Shown here: piece after piece, positions 47,187 to 59,429 of the stretch
How positions within the stretch are numbered: the first letter of the stretch is position 1
How the letters are laid out: the number at the start of each line of letters is the position of its first letter
Source of the DNA: Capillidium heterosporum
Taxonomy: Eukaryota > Entomophthoromycota > Entomophthoromycetes > Entomophthorales > Capillidiaceae
Length of the DNA: 64,000 nt
Assembly (NCBI GenBank): GCA_016630905.1
Contig: WBMQ01000010.1
Coordinates: 806,001-870,000, forward strand
Reading direction: 5' to 3'
Notes under the pieces: model-generated
Seen by the model: the letters and a program-made list of their open reading frames with translations, nothing else
Told to the model about the DNA's origin: nothing
The model's database searches: none
Program-made: the position numbers and the translations under genes

Positions 47187-50100
47187 TTAAGGGTTTGGTT
47201 TGGACTTGGAGCTATCCCAGGTGTTTGACTGTGTGTAGTTGGGAGGGCAAAACGCGTACTTTCCGACGTTACCACCAGAGGAATTGTTACCGCTCTTGGG
47301 TGCAGGACGGAATACAGGTGGCGATTTCTTATTAACCAAACCGGCGTAGCTCTGGTTGGGACTTGCCAGGGAGTTCGAGTTGGCACCGGAGCTAGGACCG
47401 TTCAGCTGTTTGTTGGTGATCTGATTGACTTTAGCTTCCGGTTTAGCTGGCTTTATCAACGCTTGATTGAAGATGTCGATCTTGCGGTTCAAAAAGTTGT
47501 TCAAGGTATTGGGCGTAAGCTGAGGTACGCTGATGTTGAGAAGAGATGATGATGGGACCCATAAACCACGGTGCTCCGAGCACCTAAAAAAAGTCGGTTT
47601 AGTATTTGGGAAGGGAAGGATGGTACTTACCGTTCGTTAAGATTGTTGCCGGATGCAAAGCTGCGATCGAACAGGATCTCCAAGTTACTCTCTTCGATTC
47701 CAATGATGGTGCCACGTGCAGCAGGTTGAACTTTCCCAGGGGTTCCGACGTAGACGACTCGGTTACCCAAATAAAAGTTTTGGCGCTCCAAGTGTATACC
47801 GTTATGGTTCGGGTGCAGTAAAGTCTAGTGAAGTTAGTAAAAAGTATGAAATGGAAATGTTACCGTGCGATCCGCTTTTTGGATGTTAAAGATCTTGTGC
47901 TCCGGTAAGCTCTCGTAGAAGGAATCCCAGAACTTCTCGATCTGGTCAACATACGCCTAGTTCAAAGTTAGAAAAAGTCAAAATGGAACATTACCTTATC
48001 CAGACTTTCTGAACCCATGGGCGATAAAATTATATTGTCGATTTTGTGAGTCTTATGCCAAGCTGCACAGTCCTCAATACGCTTAAGGGTATTTTTGGGG
48101 AAGACCTTTTCGCCTAAAATCGTGTTCTGCTTGCTTCCTCCACCATCGATAAACCTCAAGACTTCGGGGAACTCGGATGCAAAGGCACTTATAAGCTCAC
48201 ATCCTTTACTGGTGAACTCATAGGTCCATTGGGTTTGGCGGCAATACTCTAGGGCTATCAGCTTTCTAAGCTCGAATTTGAAGCCGAGACCGATAGAGAC
48301 AGTGGCGGTAGCTTTCTTAGCCGTGGTATAAGTAACCTTCATCCGTGATGTAAGTCGGAGTATGGTATATGGACCACATCCTATCATCTTGGAGAGATCC
48401 TTAATTGAAGTAAATTGTTGCTTTTTAGCTTGGGCTACCACAGTAGTGCCGATGTTCGTAGGTTCAGAGTTATACTAAAAGTTGCGTTAGCTATCGACAT
48501 ATATATCCAACAAAAGATAAATGAATATTTAAATATTTACAATCAACTTCAGACCCAGCTTCCCAGATTTGGAAGTGTTATCAGAAATTAAGCCAGGTAC
48601 ACCATAGAATCGATCACCAAGGAAAAATACTTTAGAATTGAGAGGGAATTCGACGTCTAAAGGCAAAGGTGGGCGCTCCTAAATAAGTTTAGTATATGCT
48701 AGCATAAAAATATTACCATGTGTCGTTTATCTTCGTTATGAATTGACGAAACTGTAAGTTGTAAAGGGTACGGTTGCAAAGGAGAGACCTCGTCAAATGC
48801 TCTGGATAAGGAGCCGTCGAAATTAAGCAAAAGTCCTTGGAATGGGGCAACATACACAACGATATCAATTGGACCAGTAATAACAGCTTTCGTATGTTGA
48901 TGGTCATATTCTAACTTGCCAACGAATTTGTTGTAGGCATCGACATCTTCATCCTCTAAAATTGGGGTCATGATGACTCGATTGTTCTTGGATTCGTACA
49001 TGGTTACCCCATCGCATATCTTCATAACTTTAGCTTTGGACAAGAAGGGATACCCGACATAGATAGGCTTTCCTAGCATCTTAGCAACTATATCCATGAT
49101 GGGTTCAGTTGGAGCCTGGCTGGTAACAGTCAACAGTATACTTTCTTGCCTTGCACAAAACTTAGTTAAACCAATTGTACGTAAACTTACTTGCTAGGTC
49201 TGTCAAAAACTTGAATACCAGCTTTAGTCAAAGCTGCAGTAACTTTGATAGTGTTAATAGAAGGGAATCCAGGTGGAGCATGGAATCCGAGTTTTACTCC
49301 AGGGCAAAGCCCTTTTATAAATCCAGTTCCTGGAGGGAGTTCAGGTAAAGTAAAAACAGATTCCGTGCAAGTCGATCTTATATCTAGGTAAGCAGATGAG
49401 ATATAATTAATAGACTAGTATAGAGTAAATTTAAAAGCAAATAAAATGATCTAAAAGCAAGCAAATCATACCTGGTAGATATCCAGGGAAAGTTGACTTG
49501 ACAATATGAGAGTCATTCCCAGGATTCTGCTTCAACAAAAAGATGTCTCCGAATGTGTTTCGAAGTTTTTCTTGATCGGTAAGCAATCTTTCCTGCTCTA
49601 AAATATGATTAATTAATAGCTGCATAAATAAAAATACCTTTGATAGCAGTAACTAGTCGATCTTGATTAATGAATGGAATTAAAACAACCGCCTCCCAGT
49701 CGTTCTTCTTGCCATTTTTGTCGACACCAAAGTCTGTTGGATAGAAGTCTATAATCGGAGACACTGCATTAGTCATCAATTCCTATACATACGTTAGTGG
49801 AATGCTTTGAGATAAACTACCTGTAAGCCAAGAGGAACTAACTTTTTACTCAAAGAAGGTAGCACACCTAAAAGCTGTTCAAAGGGTTTGAAGGGTTGTC
49901 CTTTTTCAAAAACGATATCCAGATCACCCAGTCCTTCAAGATCTATATGAAATAGTACATTAACCTAGGTATACGGAAAAATAAAGCTACCACTTAACAT
50001 TGGAGAATAGTGATAAGGGTAAAACCAACCCCAAGAAGGAATGCCGTGGTAGTAATAGTACATTACCCATTGGATACCTTCAGCATAGGCTTGGATCAAA

Positions 50101-51949
50101 TTTTTAAACTTTGGCTTATAATCAAAATCTAGCTTAAGCTTTTCCTAAGTATATATATTAATATCTGTTTGGAGCACTGTAACTTACATCATAATACTTC
50201 CTTTTCCAACCTTCGAAAGCTAGCTCCGCTTCTAATCGATCCTCTTCCTCCTCTTCAGAGTTGACGATTGGAGCGTCGAGGAAAGTCCCCAAGGTCTGAG
50301 AAGTGAAGTCGTATTCATTCATAGCCAAGGTAGAGTACTCTTCTTCGTCCTCGTCACTTTCGAAATCAAAGGACTGGATTCGATAGTTGAAAGTGTGTTC
50401 GACGTGGTCGGATAAAGGGTTGTAGGTTGGATCGGCTACCAACTGCAAATTTAATTCAGCAACTAGACGCTCTACAAAGATGACGTCGTGGTACTTTTTA
50501 CACTCAGGGATAGGAATGTCGATATCTTTTAAATTGTAATTTTTGGCCTTGAGTACTTCGTCAACCTTTTTGACGATTGCGTGTTGGTTCTGAGTAAGTT
50601 GCAACAGACCGCGTCCAGCACCACCAGCTACCTTACTCGACTGTAGGTGCTCGTGGTCAGGGATGTTGAGGAAGCGGGTGTACTCTTGATTGTCCAAGTA
50701 GCGCAAAAATAATTCCAAGTTCTTGAAATTTACGGTTCCCGAATCGTTTAAATAGCCTCTATTAGAGGCCATCCAGCTAATATAGGAGTTGAAGAGAGAG
50801 GTTAAAATACCCTCGCCAATATCGAAGCCGGGCAGATGCGGTAAAAAATCGTTACCGACGAATAAAATCAAAAGGATCAAGTCGTCGATAACCCGCTCCA
50901 AATCAAAAGTCAATTCCGATCCTTCGTGGGGACTTACAAAGTCGTAATAAAAATACTCACGCACGAGGGATAAATGTAGGAGATAAAAGGTAGGTGGCCC
51001 AATTTGTCTTGAAATTTTTAAATACAAAGTAAACGATCATAAACTTACCTAACTTGAGTCTTTCTACCAAAAGTAACTTCTTCTCTTAACAGAGAGAAAT
51101 GGGGTTCATGGCTCAATAGACCTAGCATAATAAGATCAGCATCCAAACCATATAAGCAGTGTCTAGTGTTTGGGTTGTATTCCGGCTGTGCTTTAGCGAG
51201 TCGGATGTATTCCATAATCTTATGTTCACCTTCCCCTGGAACCTTAAAATTCTTAGTTGCTACTACTATATATAAATACCTCATGACTTGAAAGAATAAT
51301 ATCTATAGACTTCCAGCGCTGGTCTTCAGTTATCTTCTTATGAATAAAGTATTTTAGATGCTTAGTCAACTTCTGCATGAATTCAGTTCCTATATAGAAA
51401 AAATATAAGTAGCTATCACTACGAATAAGTAAAATATTTACCAGGCGTAATACAGTTTGAATCAAAACTATCTTCTGGAACCACCATTCCTTTCTTTTCT
51501 GATAATTCTTTCTCCTTCAAGCGGTCTTGAGCAGTTCTAAATCTTCTGGCTCTCTGTTGATTCATTTTAGCTCGTGGAGCAACGCCTTCATATTTGAAAT
51601 ACAATATTAGTTTATTTACGCTTGCTTTAAATGTCAATAGATATAAATTTTACCGTCGACTGCCATGAAAAAGACCTTTTTAGGGTTGATATGGTTGAAT
51701 AAGTCTTCAATGTAATTAAAAATTGACGTGTACATCTTTTCGTCATCAAGAACTTGGTGTGCACCCATGTTGTTATGGGTTGCGTTGTGAATAATCCCAT
51801 TCATATCTAAATACAAATTATCTAAATAGTCTATTAATAATATTTCTGAAAAGACTAGTACCGAATTCTGGAATCTTGCCATTTTCAATTAGCTGAGAGC
51901 AGAGAGGATACCTCTCGCTTAGCCAACGGAACATCTTTGGAATACCCAT
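47187..51949 (-). CDS. XRN1: 5'-3' exoribonuclease Xrn1, copy B (intact)
   Basis: An intron-rich gene with a protein of about 1,380 residues and every join in frame. The N-terminus [20 protein letters not shown] leads into [56 protein letters not shown] and [12 protein letters not shown], all catalytic-core blocks of XRN1. FLVGNDF-like text reads [15 protein letters not shown]. The D1 and winged/SH3-like parts follow ([20 protein letters not shown]). The C-terminal tail, rich in Ser, Asn, Pro and Gly with lysines ([20 protein letters not shown]), is where Xrn1 binds Pat1/decapping factors in other fungi. It is shorter than yeast Xrn1. The start at 51949 lies 207 bp from the divergent ferredoxin gene. 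Copy A, at 26.3 kb in the opposite orientation, is the frame-broken paralogue. Confidence 0.93.
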
Positions 51950-52156
51950 TTTACAATTTCTCTAAAGCTATACAAATGTGTCGGTCTGAGTTATAAAAAG
52001 TTCAAGTGTATTTATGCTTGATTTTGCTTATGTTGCTTTCGCCGCTTTGGTTACTTGATCCTAAAGCGTAACCCTACCCTAATTGGCTCAAGCTTTACAA
52101 AGTTCAAATTGTGGCTAGTTGAACTTTGCTTGTAGCTTTTCGAAAATCTTGATAAG
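51950..52156. promoter_or_regulatory. Shared divergent promoter, XRN1-B and ferredoxin
   Basis: Only 207 bp separate the two start codons, so both promoters must lie here. No TATA-like word dominates, but the segment carries repeated AAGTTCAA/TTGAACTT words on both strands near 52000 and 52100. Confidence 0.5.
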
Positions 52157-52878
<722 letters not shown>

Positions 52879-53713
52879 TCTTGGCTTGAATAGACACCTG
52901 GGAAGTGATAAAATACTTTAAAGTTTTACTAGAGCTTGGCTATTTTAAATAAAAAAGTGGTTAACTAATGATATCTTTCTACTTTTCGGCAAGGTTTAAA
53001 GGTGCTCAAGTCGATGGTGTTGGCGATGTTTGTAAGTATATATTTTGTACTTGTACAGCTATTCCTTTTTGATGTAGTATTGTAGAATATGGCTTATCAG
53101 TGATTAAATTGATTAGCAATTTTTTCATTTAGATGCTAAAGCTCATGTTAACAATATCCATATGGATTAGAAATCTTGTCTTAGTCTATTATATAGGCAA
53201 TTAGATCAACGCTAATAAAGTACTATTGCGATTTATCAATACAAAATGATATGCTATACCATTATAACAGAAGTATAACCAATCTAAAAGATAAAGTTAT
53301 AAAGTTACATCGTTGGTTTATCTAACATCATTATAAACCAGTGTTAAGGTAGCTTAAAGGATTATTCTTGTAATAAGCATTTTAAATTAGGATGCCAAGG
53401 CAGGTGATATTAGCTATACATAGCATACTCAATGCTATGCTTAATAGATTAAAGGTATCAATGTACATATGGTATACTAGGATATTTGATTATATGCTTT
53501 TTCTCAAACTGTCTATTCTATCATTCTCCGGAATTTGGTCATTTAGCTTAGATTCACAAATTAAATACATTTTTTTCAAATATCGGTGAATCAGAAAACG
53601 CCATTTATCATTTTAGAAATGTATTTGAAATTACACTAGCTCAGGATTCGACTTCTCTCAGCAATATTTGACTAGTATTAATTATATCAGATAATGTAAG
53701 ATTTAACTAATAC
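52879..53713. other. AT-rich intergenic
   Basis: No gene seen. An open frame at 53392-53589 is hydrophobic but has no conserved text, and no introns join it to a neighbour. Confidence 0.4.
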
Positions 53714-56700
53714 ATGGAGGCGTATTTTATAAAAACATATTTACCATATAATTCAACAGAAATTAATCCCTGGATATAGGTTAGTGGAATCGAAAGCTGT
53801 TGCCACAGCAGCTAGTTACGATAGATTGGTATGGTGGCAGAGGTTGTACGCCTGGCCCTTCATCTTTGTTTATTTAGGAGTAGTCATCCCAGCTATCTTG
53901 GACTTTGAGCACTACTATCCCCATATCGAATACTTTTACGTTGCTTTCGGTCTTGCTATCACCTTACATGCGTTAACTTGGTTAGTTTGCCACTGGTCAT
54001 TGTGGGCCGATGCCTTCATCACTTACCGAAAAAATCCCGATATCAGCAAAGCTCAGTATATTTTAGCCATTCCACCTTTGCACCAAGGGGTTGGTAGTTT
54101 CTGTGAACTGGTTAGAGAGAAAGTATGATACCTGTTTAAATAAGTTAGTAACCAGTTTTTAGGATGAACCTATGCAGTTTTATTTTCAAAAGTTGAAATT
54201 CATCTACAACCCCGATAGAAAAGCTTTCTATCGTCTACGTTACCCATGTGAATCCGATCCTATACTATCCGATTTCCAGTCTAATTTAGGTTTGTCGACT
54301 AAAGATAAGATCGATGGCGTAACGAAAGATTATGGCTTGAACAAGTAACCAGAATCTTAATAATAGATACTCACTAAATTTAATAGATTTGATATCCCCG
54401 AGCCGACCTTCAGCTCGTTATTTAAAGAGCATGCAGTTGCCCCCTTTTTCGTATTTCAAATATTTTGTGTATCTCTGTGGTTCTTTGACGAGTTTTGGTA
54501 CTATTCCCTATTCACCTTAGTTATGCTGATTGGTTTTGAGTCTACTGTTGTCTATCAGGTAGTATATTTCATATATGTAATCTAATAGGATACCAGAGAC
54601 TACGAACTTTAAACGAATTTCGTTCGTTGGCTATCCCACCATTTGAAATTTTAGTTTACCGTGAAAAGAAATGGATTACTTTATCGTCGGATGAGTTGCT
54701 TCCCGGTGACCTCTGTTCAATCAGTAAGCTTAATTCAGTTTTAAACATCTAAGTGCATGAATAGCCAGAACTACTGAGGAAACGGCTGTTCCCTGCGATA
54801 TGATCATAATGGATGGAACAGCTATTGTCAATGAAGCTATGCTTACTGGTGAATCAACCCCTCTTCTCAAGGTAATATCTTTATATTTAGCATATTAAAT
54901 TTGTTGTAGGAATCAATTCGACTTCGCGAAGGGAATGACGAGTTTAGCCCAGAAGGAATTGATAAGAACCACCTTTTATATGGTGGAACCAAAATTCTAC
55001 AAGTAACTCCGACTTCAGACTATTTCATTACTGGTAAATTAAGCTTTGGCAGTTTTTATTTATCATTTTAATAGCTCCAAATGGCGGATGTATTGCCTTG
55101 GTGTTGAAGACTGGATTTGGTACTTCTCAGGCAAGTTCGATTAGCGTGATATTAAGCTAACTGTTTGATATAGGGTAAATTAGTTAGAACTATGGTCTAC
55201 AGTACTGAGCGTGAATCCGCAAATAATTTCGAGGCATTCTTGTTCATTCTTTTCCTGATGGTTTTTGCAATTGCCGCCGCCGCTTATGTCTGGGTTGAAG
55301 GTATATTTAGTATATAAAGACTGTATTTACAAGTTTTTAACAGGAACTCAAAACCTTAATCGTAAACGATCGAAACTGGTACTAGACTGCATTTTAATTA
55401 TTACGTCCGTTGTTCCTCCTGAACTACCTATGGAGTTGTCTCTTGCCGTCAATACGTCTTTGATCGAACTATCAAAATCAGCTATCTTCTGTACTGAACC
55501 TTTCCGTATTCCATTTGCCGGTAAATTAGACATATGTTGTTTCGATAAGACGGGTACTCTTACGAGTGAAGACCTTGTTGTTGAAGGTGTTGCTTGTAAT
55601 ATGTAGGATTGTTTGTTTATTATGGTTGTTAATTTTCTTAGAGATGATCTTAAAGAACTTTCGGAAGCTAGTACGGCTCCTATCCTTTCTACGTTTGTGT
55701 TGGCTGCTGCACATTCTTTAGCCTACTTACCTGAGGGAATAGTTGGTGATCCTATGGAGAAAGCGACTCTCGAAGCCATTGACTGGAATTTAACTGAAGG
55801 TATATATCAAAATTTGCCCTTATTAATAGCGCTTTAGATAACCGAGTTGTGTCGAAGAAGCAGGTTGAGTTAAAGTTTATCCGTCGTTTCCAATTTTCTT
55901 CGGCTTTGAAACGTATGTCAACTGTTACCAAAGTATACAGCTCGAAAACCAAAAAGCCAGTATACACCGACTTACTCGTGTCGGTCAAAGGGGCACCCGA
56001 AACAATCCAGACTATGTTGACGACCTGTCCTGATGGCTATGAAGAGGCTTACAAGTATTTTTCCAGACGTGGTAATCGCGTATTGGCTTTGGCTTATAAG
56101 CTTATGTCCCCGGTTGATGATAACAAGGTATTATTTAGTCCACTTACAGCTAACATAGAATAGGCTGATAAATTAGTCCGTGATGAGATTGAATGCGATT
56201 TGACCTTTGCTGGATTCCTTATCTTCCACAACCCATTGAAGCCGGACTCTCATCAAGCAATCAAAATGCTCAATGAATCTTCCCACCGGGTAATCTTTGT
56301 TTCTTATGAAGCTAACTCCTGGCTCTTTAGGTCGTTATGATTACCGGTGATAATGCATTGACAGCATGCCACGTGGCTCATGAAGTAGAGATTGTTGATC
56401 GCACTACCCTTATTATAGATGGCAGCGAAGGTAATCATAAGCTCATACACTCTCTAATATTCCTAGGTAAACTGACATGCCGATCTGTCGATGAACAAAT
56501 AACTGTTGACATTAATCCCACCGATAAAACACTTGGATCCGATATTTACGATCGTTATGATCTGTGCCTAACTGGTTCTGCAATCGCTTTGTTGGAAGGT
56601 GAGGGTCAACCTCTTTTCCTCGATCTAATTCATAACACTTGGGTCTATGCTCGTGTTTCTCCAAATCAAAAGGTGCTATTTTAATTGCAGATTTTACCTA

Positions 56701-58217
56701 ACCTATTAATTAGGAACATATCCTGTCTTCTCTTAAAAATGCTGGATACACTACGCTTATGTGTGGTGATGGAACTAACGATGTTGGTGCTCTCAAGCAA
56801 GCACATATCGGTAATTACAAACTTTAGCAAGGATATTTTATAAACTAGTTTACTTTAGGTGTTGCTTTGCTAGATGGAACTCAAGAAGACTTGGACAAAA
56901 TCGCAAGACGCGGCTATATCAACAGATTGAAGAACATGTACGACCAGCAAAAGGCGATGGCTATCAAATTCAACTTACCCGAGCCCGCCCCACCGCCGGC
57001 TTTGGCCCAAGCTCTAGGCCTAGCTCCTCAGCCTCAAGCTGCCCAGGTAGTACTGATTTCTATACTTCGTATTAACCTTTATATATTGCAGCCTGGAGGT
57101 CGACCTGTTAGACCACCAGTAAGATTAAAGCTTGTATATTATGCAATTACTGATGATCATTCCCCTTTAGCCTATCGATGCTGCTGCTTTATCCGAAAGA
57201 CTGATGGGCGAATTGGACGATGATGTACCTGTACTTAAATTTGGTGATGCTTCTGTAGCTTCTCCTTTTACTTCAAAGCTTTCTTCGATTATGTCAGGTA
57301 GCTTCAGCTTGCTTCATTATATACTAACTTATTTAAAGTTACAAATATCATTCGTCAGGGACGCTGTACATTGGTGGCCACTACCCAAATGTATAAAATC
57401 TTGGCGTTAAATTGTTTAATTTCGGCCTACTCACTCTCAGTACTCTACTTGGAGGGCATCAAATATGGGGATTAGTAAGCCTTTCTATGAACAAATAAGC
57501 TAATGTATAACTTTTAGTCAGGCAACTATTTCCGGTATGCTGTTGGCCGTATGTTTCCTTTGTATCTCTAAAGCCAAGGTATACCGATCCAATATATTTA
57601 ACCTAAATATCCCAACTAGCCCCTGCCTAAGCTCAGCAAGGAACGTCCTCAAACCAACATCTTCAATCCTTACATTATGACTTCGGTTATGGGCCAATTC
57701 TTGGTTCACATTTTGGCGTTGATTTACATTGTAACCCAGGCCAAGAGTTACGAAGAGTAATTTAGTTTTCAACATCCTTTTAAACTCTGTTTAGGCAAAT
57801 GCCAGTTGATTTGGATGGTAAGTTCGAACCCAATCTTTTGAATTCGGCCGTCTTCTTGATCTCCTTATCCTTGCAGGTATCGACTTTTGCTATAAATTAT
57901 CAAGGCCATCCCTTCCGTGAGAGTTTACAGGAGAATACAACTTTATACTATGGTTTAACTTCCTGTGGGTTCATTGCCTTTGCCTGCGCCACCGAACTTT
58001 TCCCTTCGATGAACGAATTCCTTTCCCTCGTTCCGTTCCCATCTGATGTACATTTGCTTTTACAAACTGTATACTAACTTTTACATAGTTCCGGAATCGA
58101 TTAGTTTTAGGCTTAGCTTTGGACTTTGGTGTCGCGTACTTGGTGGAGCTGGTAGCCCACAAGTTGTTCTCCAATAACAAACCCAAGGCTATTGTGGAAC
58201 GTAGAATCAAAAATTGA
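53714..58217 (+). CDS. SPF1: P5A-type ATPase Spf1 (ER transmembrane helix dislocase)
   Basis: About 20 short introns and a protein near 1,200 residues, the family length; every exon join that I traced was in frame. Spf1/ATP13A1 extracts mis-inserted helices, including mitochondrial tail anchors, from the ER membrane. Exon 1 is the 8-nt ATGGAGGC at 53714, joined to give [20 protein letters not shown]. Signatures: [18 protein letters not shown] (the P5A PPELP motif in helix 4), [14 protein letters not shown] with the phosphorylated Asp, [14 protein letters not shown], and [18 protein letters not shown]. The region after that carries a long proline/alanine stretch ([17 protein letters not shown]). 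One intron (55131-55173) starts with GC. No base error was found in 4.5 kb, in contrast to CPA1. Confidence 0.95.
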
Positions 58218-58690
58218 TTGTCAGCTTTAGTCTTTGCAGCTATCTATAACTAGACAAAAATTTATAAAGTAAATTTTGAATTGCTTTACTGTATATTTTC
58301 AACCATTCGTTTATATATATGTAAATTTAACCCAATACATCATTTTTGTTGGTAGCTTCAACATTTGCAAAATAGAGTATATACTCATCTTATTTATAGA
58401 GAAATTCAGTATCATTTTTACTCTTGTAAATTAACGTAAAAAGTATAAGAGCAACCAATTAAGAGATATCCTAAAGTTCTTATTTAGACATTTATAATTA
58501 CAAAAGAAATCTGAAATGACTTAAAAAGATTCAACAGAAGGTTTATTATATGTAGCATCAGGAGTCCATGCACTTTGGAATTCGTGCTCATCATAAGCTA
58601 TATGTCTAACTTCATTAACAAATAAACACTATTAAAAACCCAAAAGTCACCTTGGAAGTTAGCCTTATTAGCAAAAAGCAAATTAGTGAA
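58218..58690. other. Convergent 3' intergenic
   Basis: AT-rich sequence between SPF1 and the leftward DAD4. No gene seen. Confidence 0.4.
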
Positions 58691-59005
58691 TCAAGGTTCA
58701 CGCATTTCGGACTCATAGTAAGAACTATTCCTCCTCTGTGTCTGACCAAGGCGTACCGACCGTTCCTCAACTCCTTCACCAAAGTTATCGTGATTCTCTT
58801 CCAAACTTTCGTTCTCTAAATGGACAGCTACGCTCCTATGATAGTTCTTGAAAATATCACTCAGTTTAACAACCCGTTCCTCGTTGCTCTGATTGATGTT
58901 TATAAGTTTGGTTTGGGCATCCTCCAATACCTCGTTTAATTTACTTATGTTGATAGCTATTCGGGCTAGAAGTGTTTTCTGTTGAACGTCAAAAGGATTT
59001 TCCAT
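58691..59005 (-). CDS. DAD4: DASH/Dam1 complex subunit Dad4
   Basis: An intronless gene of 104 residues. Dad4 is one of the ten subunits of the DASH ring that couples kinetochores to microtubules. The first 65 residues match the short Dad4 pattern: MENPFDVQQKTLLARIAINI at the start (family MENPxExxQxxLLxRI) and IFKNYHRSVAVHLE near the end (family FKNYxxxVxxHLE). A leucine heptad in between implies a helical coiled coil. Fungal Dad4 proteins are usually about 70 residues, so residues 66-104 are a charged, Arg/Ser/Glu-rich extension (EERSVRLGQTQRRNSSYYES) not seen in yeast. It lies between SPF1 and CYR1. Confidence 0.85.
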   Translation of the reverse strand: MENPFDVQQKTLLARIAINISKLNEVLEDAQTKLININQSNEERVVKLSDIFKNYHRSVAVHLENESLEENHDNFGEGVEERSVRLGQTQRRNSSYYESEMREP

Positions 59006-59429
59006 CTTGTTGAGCTGTTGATGTTGGAAGTTGAAGGATTTTTTGGTGGAAGTGTAAAAGAAGGGAGCTTGAGATTTTAAATAAAAGTAAATTTTGAATT
59101 TTATGGGTAGCTAAAAAGGATTGAATAGCATTGAATGCAGCACTTATAACTAGATAACTTGCCTTTAGGCTATATTATAACTGCACCAGATTAAACTGGC
59201 TAGCATTAATTTAAACAGCGATAAATATGATAGTTTATTGCTTGTTTTATATAAGGTACTCAAATATATCCAAATATCACAGGAAACCCCAAAAGCTTAT
59301 AGTAAAAATTGTATATAGCTACACAACAATCAAATGAGAAGCATAAAAAACGAATTTATTTTGTTAGCATTTCGGAAACAGGCTCTATATGTATTTAAAC
59401 AAGTTACAAATTAGGGATATACGATAGAA
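59006..59429. other. Short spacer between CYR1 and DAD4
   Basis: About 420 bp of AT-rich sequence that must hold the CYR1 terminator and the DAD4 promoter. No gene seen. Confidence 0.4.
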
